Assembly (NCBI GenBank): GCA_029204225.1
Contig: CM055098.1
Location: forward strand, 6,359,746-6,423,745
Source: Diphasiastrum complanatum
Lineage: Eukaryota; Streptophyta; Lycopodiopsida; Lycopodiales; Lycopodiaceae
Direction of reading: 5' to 3'
DNA length: 64,000 bases
The notes under the pieces were generated by a model. It did not search any database, had not been told where the DNA came from, and saw nothing but the letters and a program-made list of their open reading frames with translations. Within the stretch, counting starts at the first letter, position 1, and every line of letters starts with the position of its first letter. The translations under genes and the position numbers were made by a program. Of this stretch, positions 46,900-60,402 are shown one piece after another.

Positions 46900-48318
46900 G
46901 TGCCACGCGTCCAGGATGTATCTCCAGGCCAGGAGATGTGTGCTAGGGAGAGCCGAGTGCGATGACTGGTATGGGATGCCAGTTATCGTAGGAGGCTCAA
47001 CTAGGCATGACTATGTCGATAGCTCCAGTGCATGGGGGTGGGTCGGTTGTGATCCTATGGATAGGTGGATATGGTACGTCAATTAGAAATCAGAGTTAAT
47101 CTGATATACATTTTATATAAGCTCTAAATGTGGTGATGTGATTACTATACAGTTTATTTGGTTTACTGTGTATGGTTGTGATCGGGATGTGACCCGTTTG
47201 GATATATTGATCATGCACTGATCCCGTAGTCGGCTGCTTGGGTTAGCCGAGTAGCCACACGTAGGAAGAAATTAGCTTGTATAGTGTATTTTTGAGTTCA
47301 TTATGCTATACTCAAGGGCATGTCTAGGGTTTGTCAGTATATGTGGCCATATTGGGCCTAACTCTAGTTTGACAGGTGGTAGGCCAGTTTAGTGAACCTG
47401 TTGCTCACATGTCTCATGAGTCATGATCTTGTGTTCTTGTCCTCTTTTTATGTGTTCATGCATAGGAATTGTACTTAAAAAACCATAAGTAACTATAGAA
47501 TCTATTAAGAGCCAAGTCTACTTTATTCAATTTTTTTTTTTCGATGGGTTGTTATTCTTTTGGGTCTTCAAATCATGGAGAGCAGCTTGATTGAAATTCG
47601 CCGGTTATTTCATCTTTTGTGAAACAGTAAACTCCTCTTAGCTTTAGCACGATCGTTGTAAGCTATTGTAATTATCCACTGATGTATCTTTGCTACGCAA
47701 GTTTCAGCACAAAAATGCATTCATTTTTATAAGTGTCCTACATTGAGATGACTTTTTTTTTTTCCATTTCCAACAATTTGAATGCTTTTTTAAGTAATCT
47801 GTACACATGTACAACACAGCTCCTCATGATCTTTAAATAACCTTGTATGCTAGTATAGGAGATTAAGTTATATCTTATTTGCATATAGAGGGATGTCAGC
47901 CTTCTCTTAACAGATTCTGCAAACTTATAGTAAGTTTCAAGCACACCTATGGATCAATGTTTGATCTGCAGCATGTTGTATTCTCAACAGCTTTCAAACA
48001 AAAAGTTTTAGATTTTCAACCCATTTTGCATTCCAACAATTTGAACTTTAAAGACAAACTTAGAATTGAGCAATTTGAATCGAGTTAAATCAAATCGACT
48101 GCGAACCATTATTCCATGCCGTCATCCTCAACAAAAAGATTGACTGCTTGATAGAATGTAGAAGGGTAGGAATTCCAGAGATTTTTGTACAGTAAATTTC
48201 AAGACAAACTTTGTTTATTTCAATCAGCTGAGCCCAATCTTGATACCACACTCAGTTTGCATTATTTATATACTGCAGCCAGCTGTCACACAAGTAACAA
48301 TCAAAAGAAAGGTTTTCC
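46900..48318. other. Spacer downstream of the BRCT gene
   Basis: No gene recognised. The part near 48318 should include the 3' untranslated region of the BRCT gene. Confidence 0.5.
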
Positions 48319-50758
48319 TTAAGAGGCATTTTCGGATCCAATCACATTAAGTTGCAGCTCATAGATCTGACACGGGTTTTCACTGCCCAGCCTTCTCAGA
48401 CCTCCAAAAAGCTTCTTACCTCCAATGAAGGTAGATCTCTTTACTGGGACATAGCCCAGCTCTATTGTTTCTGGAGTAGCATAAATAGTTCGGAGCTTGT
48501 CAGCATACTTGGAATCAGTGTACACAGCTGTTTGTATCTCATCAAATGAAATATATTCCTGCCAACAAAAACTTGTCACATTATAATATACTAAAAGGTG
48601 ATCACTTCAGTAGCAAATCTCAACTAATCAGAGGGCTGGCATGGCCTGCAGCATTAATATACAGCATGTATGTGAGGCTTAGAACTTTTGCAAAACTCGA
48701 CCCACCTCGTAAAATGCATACACATGATCCAATATTTGCTTGGCAGTGAAGCCATAAGGACTGAAATAAGATCTACTCGAAGGACCCATCTCTGAGAACC
48801 GATCGATTGGAAACAGGATGGTTAGAAATGCTCCTCCATAAGCAATATCCCGTGGTTGACTACGTACGATCATCAACACAACCAACAAGAGACTAAGAAA
48901 TCAAACTTGCAATTTGGTTCCACGAGGACAATGCCCTTCTCAAAATTCAGATCTAAGAAGCATCAAATAGAATTTGATACCTTGCTTCACTTTCTGGAAT
49001 CATGCTTAAGATGGGTTTCTTTGTGGTGTCCTGTTCATCAAAAATTATCATGGAAGATTGCTCGGCTGAACCTATTGCTTGCTGAAGACCTGCATTTGCA
49101 TGTGCCATATCTGCATGTAATCTAGCCGTCGATGGTGGTTCAGTTACAGACCAGTATATAAACTCCAGCAAAGAGGCAGGGGTGAGTGGCTGAGGCAATG
49201 TCCGACATGGCTGAAACAAATCAATGCAAACTCCTAGTTTTCAGTTTCCTAGAGCAACATCATCAGTGTTCTACATTTATGAAATGCATCGATTAAAGTC
49301 TGTTGGGGTTTTTTTGAGGTTTGGATCAGGTAATTAGTTGTGAGCTCTTACTTGCTGCTGCGGTCCCCTGCGCTTCCTCACAACAGCTTTTGCAGCAAGC
49401 ATCTCAACCTGTCTTTCTCGGACTTGCAGTCCTTGGTTGAATGATTTGAATTCATCAAGATCCTCCTCAATATTCATGTGCACATTGTTTGCATCCTACA
49501 ACCAAGTAGATCACTATAGTCCCTGTAGGATCTAGCAAATTGCAGTTATTTCTAGGGAAATTTATCGTATGCAGCTCTCCTTAGTGTGATATTTTAAACA
49601 CATTTGCAGAACACGATAACATAATTTGGAATACATGCTTTTAGCTTGGTTCAATTTCTTATACTTTGACTAATTACAAACTAGTTTTTTAGAGTAGTCT
49701 CTTTAGCTTGGCACCTGAAGAGAATCTGATTTGCCAGCATTGTCTAGCAGCAATAGGAGTTGTGTCACTAAATCTGCTGATAAGTGCACGAGGCGTAGTT
49801 GAATCTTTTCTCTTACTGTCTTCAACACCCATAGAGGCTGCATCAACCAAAACATCATCTTTGAGTCACTTTAGCCAATGCATGAGGAAAGATCTAACCC
49901 AGTCGAATAAAGGTTGATTCAGAATATAAAGTGGCCAGAGATACTTGCAGTCACGATATTTGCTTCATATTGGACATATTTCGCCAACGAGCTTCTTTCA
50001 CAGATTATGTGGGTTGCAATTCTGTCTCCTCCAACCAATGATGCTCCTCCTTCAGCTGCAGCTTCTGCTATCTGCATTCATGAAAACATCACAAATTCTG
50101 CATTGCCAAGAAGTAGATACAGCAAACCTCTAGCCCCGCTCTCCTCTCCCATTCCCTTCATTACCTTCAATTGTAGCTCTCTGGATAGAGCAGGATCTAT
50201 GTAGAAGCAAATGCCGGAGAGAACTGGACCTATTGGTGTCAAAATATCGTCATTTGCTCCTACTGCATCCCTAGGCATGATGGGCAGTCTGATGATGCTA
50301 CTCCCTTTGAGAAATTCATCCTCTGATACACTAAATTCAGAATTGGGAGCAGAACTTGTCAGTTTCAGAAGGGATTCTTTCGTGCCTTCTGCACATACAA
50401 AACATGAAATTCCATAAGTGCAGAGAACAGTTCTGTTGATTTTTGCATATCAGTGTAGGATTTACATAGGCAAGCAGCAAGCTTCCTACCTCCAGGCATT
50501 TGTTAATAGTGTAGCTAGCTTAGCCCAATTGACAAAAAAGAAGGAAAAGTCAGAACCTTGAGACTGTCTTGCAGAACCCAGAGTGGCAGATACTGCTGAA
50601 TAAGTATCTGCGTGATCTCTGAAGGATGATGCATTTGAGGGCCTCGGTCTGCTGATGGGTGTCAACTCTCCATCTACTTGGCCACGTCCCTTCTTTGAAG
50701 GCTGCCGGCAGCGGCAGCCCAAGCTCACTACCACCTGCACATTCCTATCACCGCTCAT
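48319..50758 (-). CDS. BRCT-domain protein, plant type (eight exons)
   Basis: Exons 50758-50490, 50390-50165, 50071-49949, 49837-49715, 49495-49352, 49210-48981, 48859-48706 and 48558-48319 join in phase to give 502 residues. Residues about 147-235 form a BRCT domain: LSGICFYID, then GGASLVGGDRIATHIIC (the GG turn and THxx), KYVQYEANIVT and the conserved Trp in PLWVLKTV. A charged linker follows (RERQVEML...RKRRGPQQQ, possible nuclear signal). The C-terminal part, about 375-502, has GGAFLTILFPIDRFSEMGPSS and TDSKYADKLRTIYATPETIELG, a block I associate with plant BRCT proteins but cannot name. BRCT domains bind phosphoproteins in DNA repair and checkpoint complexes, so a nuclear role is inferred. 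The end of exon 1 is the least certain junction. Intron 3 has a GC donor. Confidence 0.82.
49838..49948 (-). other. GC-AG intron in the BRCT gene
   Basis: The donor is ACT|GCAAGTAT and the acceptor GATGCAG|CCT. The GC donor has the otherwise perfect AAGT consensus usual for this class. Joining here gives NIVT-PLWVLK, the continuous end of the BRCT fold. Nearby GT donors would shift the frame away from the Trp-containing block. Confidence 0.75.
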
Positions 50759-50879
50759 TCCCAAATCCTTTCTGCAACAACTACCGCATACCTGAACACC
50801 CCTTTTGCTTCACCTCAAACTATCCAATCCTGAGCAAAGAATGCCTGCAAACTACAGGCACACTGTAAGCCATACCTCA

Positions 50880-51835
50880 GCTATTATTGGTGTGCTAGCA
50901 GTGGTCACAGAGAATCATATACACAAAATGTGAATTATACTATCTAACACTAATTGCTGAGTAATCCGCATTCCAGAAATGGACTGTCAAAATCCGAGAC
51001 CGAACCATCAACAGAAATTGTAATCAAAACTCTTCGCTGAGTAATCTACATGCTATCAAAATTAGAGACTACTAAAAGTCATTGCTAAGTGATATGTATT
51101 CCATACCAAACAGTCTGTGAAAATCAGAGACTAAACTAATTGACTCTAGGATAAAGCTCATAGCTGGGTAGACCTCAAAGTGAACTGTTTGCTACATAAT
51201 TTCGTAGATCAGATAAAACCCATTACCCCAGAAAGGCAATTTTGCTGAGAGTTGCTTTCCGACCTTGTGTTCAGATGATCTGTAGGCACACTTTGGCAGT
51301 CATTTCAATATAGACAGTCCTGAAACAGTCTATCAATATGAGAGAATAAACCCATCAACATAACTGTGAATTATTCTAGTATCCAACTCATTGCCGAGTA
51401 ATCTGCAGTCCAGAAGCAGTTTTGTCAAAATAAGAAATTGAACCCTTCAAGATAGAGTGTGAATTATTTGCAGATAAATTTCATTCCTGAGTAGTCTCAA
51501 AGTGGGCTGACGGCAACGTACGAACTTTCTTACATAGAATACAACCCATTACTCCAGGAAGGCAGTTGTGCAGAAAGTTGTTGCCCAAGCTAGTTTCCAG
51601 ATGACCTTGAGGCACTTTTAGGAGCCGGAGAGTCTTTCAAGGCCAAAGAAGGGTGTCGACTGTGTGCTGCTCATTATGGAGTGATGAATGACACTGGTTT
51701 ACCCTGACAGCTAATGATTGTAACTACTCGCAAATATAATATATACATAAAATGGAAATAAAATTTGTTTCATTCCTTGCCTTAAAACATAAATTGAGTG
51801 AGCTGCACGCCATGCCACCAACAATATCACCCAAC
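50880..51835. other. Upstream region of the BRCT gene
   Basis: No further exon was recognised with confidence. Repeated words such as TTGCTGAGTAATCTGCA and TTCCAGAAA suggest a weak degenerate repeat at 50940-51500. Confidence 0.45.
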
Positions 51836-51836
51836 A

Positions 51837-51839
<3 letters not shown>

Positions 51840-51891
<52 letters not shown>
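51840..51891. repeat. (CT)n microsatellite, 52 bp
   Basis: Pure CT array followed by a T run. Confidence 0.96.
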
Positions 51892-51893
<2 letters not shown>

Positions 51894-52263
51894 TTTTTTT
51901 TTTCACTTTAAGGTCTTCACCCATTCTCCCATTCATATTTTGAGCTCTCAAACCCTGATCTTCATTTAAGGTTCCTTAATCACTTGCACCAGCACTTGAT
52001 TTGATCACCCCTTCCCCCTTTTGTTTGTTAGATCCAAAATACTAGGGTTTTTCCTCACTTGCAAGCACTTCATTTTATTTTATAGTTTGTTGTATTGATA
52101 TTTACAAATACATAGGGCTCATTTCAAGATTTCCTTATGGAACAAATGCAAACTCCACATGTCAATTCTCAGTTGGCAATCAAATCACCTCTCTGTCATT
52201 CTAGGATTTCTAGAAAAAAGCCCCTAATGACACCTCGAACTATTACAAATAATAAATCTCTCT

Positions 52264-52266
<3 letters not shown>

Positions 52267-52306
<40 letters not shown>
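52267..52306. repeat. (CT)n microsatellite, 40 bp
   Basis: Pure CT array. Confidence 0.95.
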
Positions 52307-52309
<3 letters not shown>

Positions 52310-52576
52310 TCACATTATTGCTATTCCTCACATTATCACTAAAAAAACCCTACTAAAATGAAAAATGCGCACCCTCTCTCTTGTGCTCCTCTCTTTCTCT
52401 CTCTTGCCATCACGCAATTTTATACTCGTCTCTCTCTAGAAACTTATCTTTCTAGAAGTTTCTCATTTTAGCTACTTTTCAAATGCTTTTCAGTTGTCCT
52501 TCGAAGACATTTTAGGGCAAACGTGGACCAATGAGAAGCTTTGAAATGCAATTTTTATAGCACAACAAACATATTC

Positions 52577-52577
<1 letters not shown>

Positions 52578-52650
<73 letters not shown>
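52578..52650. repeat. (CT)n microsatellite, 73 bp
   Basis: Pure CT array, third in an 800 bp stretch with the same strand sense. Confidence 0.96.
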
Positions 52651-52653
<3 letters not shown>

Positions 52654-52914
52654 TTGCTCACCCAACCCTCGCCCTAATATGACTAAGTTTCATAAAAATA
52701 ATATGTAGCAACTTTTCCCTAAGTTAGAAACATAACATTAAACACTATATGTTCGTGGTTGAATTCCAAGTTTGCCAACTAGACTCTCTACAATGAGTGC
52801 ACTTGTCATAACCTTGAGAATCCTTGTCTTAGACGTGATATGAATTGTTCATAAATGTGCAATTTCATCAATCTCTCTTTAGCACAAACTTGAGTTTTTT
52901 GGGTCTCTTGTAGG

Positions 52915-53045
52915 TCCTCATTTGTGCTTCATATTGGAGTCAAACTCACAACTTCAATCAACCATAAAACTTCATATTGGAGTGAAACTTCATATTGGAG
53001 TCAAACTCACAACTAAAAAATAAGTTTCAATCAACCATAAAACTA
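52915..53045. repeat. Short tandem repeat of CTTCATATTGGAGTCAAACT
   Basis: CTTCATATTGGAGT occurs three times and the pair CAATCAACCATAAAACT twice within 130 bp. Non-coding. Confidence 0.75.
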
Positions 53046-53634
53046 GCAGTATATCATATGATTATGCACAAAATACACAAGAGCACAAAATATAAAGTCA
53101 AGGAATAATGGGGGCCATTTAATGCTGTTGACATAATCTAGCATAGCATCATAGGAAGCCAAAGAACTACCAACAAAATTGCATGAGTAGCACACACCCT
53201 TGGAGATTGACTTTGTACGAACCACTAGATAAACGAGCTTGAAAATATCTAGCATAACATCCAACAATAGGAGCATAATGTACTCAAGGAAAAGGTGTAT
53301 TGTTTTTTGAAATCTGTACAATCCATAGCATCACGAATATGTGTATTTTAGCACAATTTAATTACTCTTTTGTTCATAATAACCAAAACAGCTTATATTG
53401 TTCAAAATATTGAGTAAAAAATAACCTAGACAAAATGTACAAGATATAACACCATCTTACCTTCAAACTATTCAATGTAGTTACCTAACACATCTTCTCT
53501 TGGAGTAATTACTTGGATTTTAAAATTCTAAACAAGTAAAATAATGTCAAATCATCAAAAGAAATAAATTACTCTTGGTTGGCACTATTGCAAATTAGAT
53601 ATTGAAAGTACAGTTTGATAGCTAGAAATTTTTT

Positions 53635-53920
53635 GTGAAAGATATCAAGCACCACTACATGATCATTGCTATGGGATCAAGAGTAGATGAGAATCTATCA
53701 TATAGGTTGAATGCAATCACATGTGATAAAGGTTTAGCAATTATGTGTAGGGCAAGTTATGACAACCTTGAGTGTGGATTGAATGCCTTTATTGACTTTT
53801 GTGAGCAAGATGGGATAAGAAGGCGTTTCTCTACGTCCTATACAACACAATAGAACGATATTGTTGTGGAAATGAAGAACAAAACAATAGTTGAGATTGT
53901 AAGATCTAATGAGTGACTAA
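53635..53920 (+). mobile_element. Copia integrase remnant
   Basis: The plus strand shows FIDFCEQDGIRRRFSTSYTTQ followed by IVEIVRS, the conserved end of the Copia integrase core. No neighbouring domain was recognised. Old and broken. Confidence 0.7.
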
Positions 53921-56900
53921 TGAGTGACTAGTGGTGATATGCAAAAGGAGACTAATAATGAGAAGATTAAAACACAATCGATGTTTGTGCCAATAGAAAC
54001 AAATTAGTTTTCAATTTTTCACAATATCTTTATGAACCATATTGTCTTTTTTAAACAAATTCACTATGCTTATTTGACGATGTCAAAAAATCACATGCTT
54101 CTAGAATCAATGTTTGGTCAATAATCTTATCCACTTCAGTCCTCGAGGCCTCAATAATCTTGGACTTGAGTTGAGATTATTAATGATTCTCTAGTAAGAT
54201 CATTGCCAATGTACAAGTTAGTACTAGACTTAAATATTTTACCATGATATGAAAGATAGGAGTTTGTCAAATGCATATTGGCCTTAAGCATGTGACACAT
54301 CAGTTTACTATTGATTATTACTGATTGAGAGTTTGGATGTTGCATCGAGCTTAAATCTATTGGATTCGAACTTCCTTCACCCTATAAATCACAATATTTT
54401 TGTTGTCCATATTTCAATGCATGTTCTCAAGAGTTGACACTATGTATTCTTTCATATTTATCTAAAATTTTGAAGCATATTATGCAAGAAGCTCAATTTG
54501 GAAATCAAACTTGGAAATTTAACAAATCATATAGATGTACTATGTAAACAAATTACAAGATGAAAACATGTGAAATTACAACTACATTATACCATAAGAT
54601 GTATTTGATTCATAATTGCAAATTTTGAATTTTATGAATTCATAGTCACCTTTGCACTCAGTGGTCACTTTTGGTCCCCCAGATTGAGTAAGAGAAGGTG
54701 AAATTTTGCTATATACCTCATTCTTACACTATCCTCCTGAGAGAAACTGACACACGACATCTAGCATTGTTCATGCATTGCAAAATCTACTAATTGCTCT
54801 AGATGTAGCAGATACTTGAATCAAGATTGTTTTCATCATTACACAATGTCAAAGTGTATGTACATCAGGCTTCTAAGTGATTTTATGTAGAAAATATAAG
54901 ATCATGAAACTTTATATCAAACTCGATCTAGTTTGTTTTGATGATCTTTGTGATGCAAAAGTCAAGGCTTTGGGGTTGGTCTCAAAGTCAGAGCATATTG
55001 ATGTAGACACAAAGAAATATTTAAGGACACTATATTACAGGACTTTGGAATTTGTATATGTTGTGTTTGCAGATTTTGCATTGCAGAGAAGCAAAACAAT
55101 TAAATACCACAATGCCCTCCTTTGCCACTTGAAGTTTACCTTCAACAACTTTCAGTGATTTTATCTTTCTCTTTAATCCATTGCCATCCTATAATTTTTG
55201 CTCCAATTTGTGATGTTAATTATGAAATTTTGCAAGATGTAGATGTACCACAAAGGCCAAAACATTTGAGAAAAAACAAATAATTGATATTCATCTACAT
55301 AAAATATGCAAAGCTTCTATATCAAAAGACATGCTGTATGAATATGCATCACCAATGAACTATAGCACTAACAAGACAAAACCAACTAAATGACTTAAAT
55401 AAATGCTTGGTGTCACTAAGGATCCCTTTTACACAAATTAGATATTTGTCATTTGAGGGACAATTTGGAATTATTGGAACTATTATCAATAGTTTTGCAA
55501 ATGCAAATCAAGTACAAATTGTGTTACCGAGATTTATGAATGAAACCACCTCAACCCTAACCATATTGAAATAACACTTCACGGACACACAGACAGACAG
55601 TCTGAGATAGCTCCAGAGTGAGTTTACAGATTAGCAATAGCTAGTCGTATCATTCGTGAGAAGAGAACATCTCTCTTGTGCCAATGCGCTAATTTGGAAA
55701 ACAGACAGCGCTCAAGAATTGTATTGGAAATTCAGCTCTGATAATAGAAGCAATTTTCTGAATGTTCTGTTCAGTAATGTGTATGATATCACAATGCATG
55801 CTATCAATAGATAAATTTTTGCTATTGTTTTATTCAACATTATCTACTGTTTACATTTTTGAATTTTACAAAAGATTTGTGGCCCTTCAATTGGCTCCAT
55901 CTATTGTTGGTAACCAAACATGAGCATCCTTTGAGGACGTAGGTTCATACTCATATCTTGGGCCTCACTAGGGTTGAGTTGTTGGCCCACTTCACTAGGG
56001 CTCAACGTCAGAGTTTTGCGGTCAGGAACCTGGATCGGGCTACAGCTGGAAACATGGCAAGGAAATCGGTGCTTACTTCTTCAAAGGGAACATCTTGGAT
56101 TTGTGCAAAGGTTCAACGCTCTAATGCGGCGGAACTACTATAGCAACGACTTCTTCAGGCAGGTGTCGGGCGGCCCGACTGTTTATAAACTCTGGAATTC
56201 ATATAAAGACGACCAAAAAACATAGCCTGAACTGTGAAATTGGAGCAGAAGTAAATAAATGTTGGATGAACCTATAAGGTTGATTCATTTCGTTTTTAGA
56301 TGCACTATTGCATAAACAGTGGTGGAGTAATGTTCCAACAACATGTAATTGATCAAAGTCGTCTTCAGGAATAGTAAATCAAAGTATCTTTTTTGTGATC
56401 TTTAATTAATGTTAGCACACTATTATAGACATTCACACCTGTGTGACAATTGTATGCATGATAATGTAAATACAGTACTTTGACGGTCTAATATCTTATC
56501 GGAACTTAATTTTTTCTTGCTAAAATATACTATGGACAACCACAACCAAAATATTAAGTCCATGCTGCATTTGATAACGTCTTTCACGTCCTCTCCAACT
56601 AGAACAACTCAATTGAATTCCATTCTTTTAATAGCCTAAACCTTCAGTTTTCCAGATCCATTACTTGTGCAGCGTGTGATTTCTAGGGTTTTCCTCTCTC
56701 AAACACCAGGAACAGAGAATTAATTGCATAAGCATCTGTGGCATAATCGCAACAAATACTGAAAAATGACAAATACCTTCTGGGGAAACCTCAACTTCAT
56801 GTTGCAAATTTAATGGAATATGGATACCATATTGCATTTCAAAATTTCTGACAACCAACCCTTCACATACAAAAATTGTGAAGGGTTTTTTCTTCTCTCT

Positions 56901-57578
56901 TCTTACTTTTCTGAGTAAGTTCTTTTGTCAAAAGAGAAGATCTACAGGCAGGACAAGTTTGGTTTTGGTCAAGTCGACCTTCCCGGGCATTGGCCTTAAA
57001 ATTACTCTTGCGAATGATCAAGCCCAAAGGGTCTAGTAAAGGCAGGTTCTTGTCTTTACTCCAATTCAGCTGTACTTGAACTCGAAACTTGACTTTGTTA
57101 TGATTTTAATATAAACTAAATACGAAGCATTTAAATTGCATAGGCATGAGAGAAGAGAAAAACATGGAACTAGGCAAAAACAGACCACATTTTGAGAAAG
57201 TAGAATTTTTAATAAAGGCAAAAAAAGGCCACATTTTGAAATTATATCTTTCCTTCACTATTAGTGATGCTGAAACATGACTCTACATGTTAACCACCTT
57301 GCTTCTCAAGACCTAGATTGTATAGCATTGAAGGACATATCTCGAGTATTAGGAGTGGTAGGAATCACTGGTTTATGAGAATCATGTTTTTATCCATAAT
57401 CTGATTTGTATGATTTGCAAAGAAATAAATCTGTGGTCATGTTTCTGGCGTTTGTGGCACTTTCATCCATTACAGCTCACTGAATATTTCAATCATGCTC
57501 CTTAGCTGTGACTGCACACCTTTTTTTTGATTTGTCGTAGGCTTTGATAGTTCTTGTCCTTGGAGGTGCCCAAGGTTT

Positions 57579-57580
<2 letters not shown>
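53921..57580. other. Gene-poor spacer
   Basis: AT-rich. Short open frames at 54877-55158 and 55974-56225 (plus) and 56661-56858 (minus) were examined and not recognised; none has convincing splice context. Confidence 0.45.

Positions 57581-57582
<2 letters not shown>

Positions 57583-57628
<46 letters not shown>
57583..57628. repeat. (GA)n microsatellite, 46 bp
   Basis: Pure GA array. Confidence 0.95.
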
Positions 57629-57630
<2 letters not shown>

Positions 57631-59370
57631 CTGCCTCATTGAGAGAAAAACAGGTCTTCACCAGCTCTCACGTATTGGAGGGCTTGTGTTCCTCAAGCTA
57701 CAAAGCAGGCATTTCATGAAGGATATCTTATGAGACAATTATGGAAATGATTTTGAACATTGCACACAGGATGACCGTTAGGGATCTCCTACCAGAAGAG
57801 TAAAACTATTGGCTATGGGGATTTTATCATGTAGTTTGCTATCTCTATTATAAATGGATCAGAAGACCATAAAAAATATCATAGAAACTTTCATCAATGC
57901 ACAGTGGGAATGAACGAGGGATAAAAACGCAACACAAAAAACCATCACAGTTAAACGGCATGCCTTCCTTTGATTCTTGACATGTGACTTAACAATTTCA
58001 GCAAGAACCAGTTGGTATAGTGGAAAACCTGCCCTTCCAGCAAGTGAATAACGTTGGCTTACATAATTTTTGCAACACTACCAAACTGCTGTAATAGCCA
58101 ACAGCCTAGCGAAAGGAATGAGGTTGACATGCAACAATTTATATGCATATTTATTTTGGGACATTTGTAAAGAAACAAAATTCATCAGAAGTTCTACCTG
58201 CACTATTCAATGTTCACCTACGCTAGTCAGAGTACTTATTCCGAATGGGCAATAGTGGCTAATTCACCAGTTCTTGTCTTGCATTAACAGAACCTTGATT
58301 CAAAAGACCTGCAAATCGAAAGTATACCACCAAACTGATTGTGAAAGAAGCTTTGGATGCCTTGAACTAGCATATGTTAATCATAACAAGCCTGTTAAAT
58401 GCAAGAAACTGATAGACATGCTTCTTTATTGGAGCCATGCCTATGGTTAAAAACAGCAGGTTTTGTTCAATGAAATGCAGCAGAAGGAAATAAATCTGCT
58501 ATCTAGCTTGTGACAGTAGCAAAATATAAAGAAATCATCACATCGTTTGCACTGAGAAGATGCAAGGTGTTGAATTTTATCTTGTTTCATTGTGTGACCG
58601 GTAGTGTACCAAAGAAACAACTGGACGCCATACTTCGTGGGTAGTGTGAACATATGCAAGAGCAAAAAAATATGAAAGTTTTACGGATAAGGATAATCAT
58701 TTACTCCCAACACACTTGGCAAACGAGATCTCATGGTGGTTTGCATTCCCAACAAATCCATGAGATTGTTCTGTGGTTTGAAGTTGCTAACAGTGGCTGT
58801 GGTATGTATCCACCCCCAACTACACATACATGTAACGTAGTCTATTTTATTCTGGAGGTTAAGCACTTATAGCTTTTCATCCTCAAGTGCTAGTAGATGA
58901 TGTCTTAGCAGCTACAACAAAGTCCCTATTAACACATGAAACAAAAGATCCTGGAGCATTACAATGACGTGAAGGCCAATACATTCCAAGAAGTTCCTCG
59001 ATGGTTCTAAAAACTCGAGCATGCTCAAGAACTGAATTTCTTGGGGCTTTACGTGTTTAGAAGAATTGCAGCTAGGCATATAGAGTTACGTTTGAAATTA
59101 AGGTAGAAATTGCACATTTGGCATTAAGGTAGAAAATGCACCTGCTTGAGAGCAGTTTGGAGGACTGCAATGTCTATAATCTAATTTTGGCCATATCACG
59201 CTTAGTGGAAATGCACATAAAGATGATCCAAGGTAGCTCAAATGAAGCTGAATATAGAGAGTTCTCTCAATGCTTTGTTCTATTTCTAGATAAACCAAGG
59301 GCCTGGGTAGATGTTTACTTGCAGTTTAGCTTGGTTTCATTAATGTATCCATGCAAGATTAGATGATCAA
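57629..59370. other. Spacer without recognised features
   Basis: Nothing recognised on either strand beyond short uninformative open frames. Confidence 0.45.
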
Positions 59371-59371
59371 C

Positions 59372-59412
59372 AACAACAACAAAGCCTTATTCTGTTTAGT
59401 TGTTGACCTTTT
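59372..59412 (-). mobile_element. Possible Au-type SINE 3' end
   Basis: AACAACAACAACAAAGCCTT, then TTGTTGACC, on the plus strand resembles the reverse complement of the 3' end of plant Au SINEs, which end ...AAGGCTTTGTTGTTGTTGT. Only the last 40 bases match; no tRNA-like head was found. Confidence 0.45.
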
Positions 59413-59747
59413 AAACTACTATGATTACATGCCACTACCTACTTGAGGAGCATTGACATGCATTGACAAATAACCTTGATCGTTGATTGCATGGTCCTAT
59501 TTATTTATATGGAGGGTAAACAAGAAGAGAAAAATAGGATCCTATGTTGATTTGAATCACTAAGAAAACTCACCTTGGAAATGCTAAAAGGAGCTAGCTT
59601 GCATAGTTGTCAAGCTCCTATAGAAAGATGTTGTGCATGTCTTGGTCCGACTCAATGCACGCACTCTTCCTACCTTCCTGGCCTCTCGTGCCATGTTGCT
59701 GGTTCTCGCAAACAAGTCAATCACAACATCGCTGGTGACGAGAACAC

Positions 59748-60402
59748 TGTGAAAATTGTCAACATTTCCTAGCTAGTTTGAGGCCTAAATTGGCTAAAAT
59801 TGTAAATAGTTTTGGTTCTGGAGTTTCACACGTGTGAACCAGGCCACAATGTTTTTATTTACTGTATTTTTTCAGTATGATGAAGTGTCAAACTTCATAC
59901 CCTTCAAAATGAGACCATTTTGATGTATTTTGGTCATATAAGCCATTTTTAGCTATTTTTCCTATATAGGGAATATCTAGGGTCAAGTACCTTCTAGAGA
60001 GAGGAGAGAGAGTCATCTTCCTCATCCATAAATAGTAGGGAAGTCGTGGAGAACAGGTTGGAGAAACCTTTTGTATGCTTCATTGAGATCAATAGATCAT
60101 TGTCATTGTTTCTTCCTCCATTGAGAGCATTGTTGTGTGTATTGTCTTCAAGCTATTGTGTATGATCTTAGGTGCTTTCCAAAAGTGGTAGGCTGATGTA
60201 TTATGGACTGTATAATGCTATTTTGGGCCGCACTTGATGTTTATGGAAGTTTCCATTTGTGATAAATGCTTTTTGATCAAGTTCTTTGCATTCTAGGTAG
60301 CATAGAATGTGTTGCCAATTCCTAGCTTATGTAGTTTGGAGTGCAAGCATTCAAGCCAATGATCTTGGAGTTTAGATCCACTTAGGATCTGTATTTTTCA
60401 CA
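59748..60402 (+). repeat. Copia-C 5' LTR
   Basis: Starts TGTGAAAATTG and ends TTTTTCACA directly before the primer site. The right-hand LTR lies outside the window, so the left boundary rests on the TG start and similar length to Copia-B LTRs. Confidence 0.75.

Noticed and set aside
54877-55158. 93-residue open frame (plus)
   Set aside because: No family resemblance, no splice context and no matching neighbour; could be chance in AT-rich DNA.
55974-56225. 83-residue open frame with RFNALMRRNYYSNDFFRQV
   Set aside because: Looks gene-like in composition, but I cannot assign it to a family and found no flanking exons; two overlapping frames compete.
56661-56858. Possible exon MQYGIHIPLNLQHEVEVSPEG on the minus strand with a GTATTT donor
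   Set aside because: No second exon or recognised family; acceptor weak.
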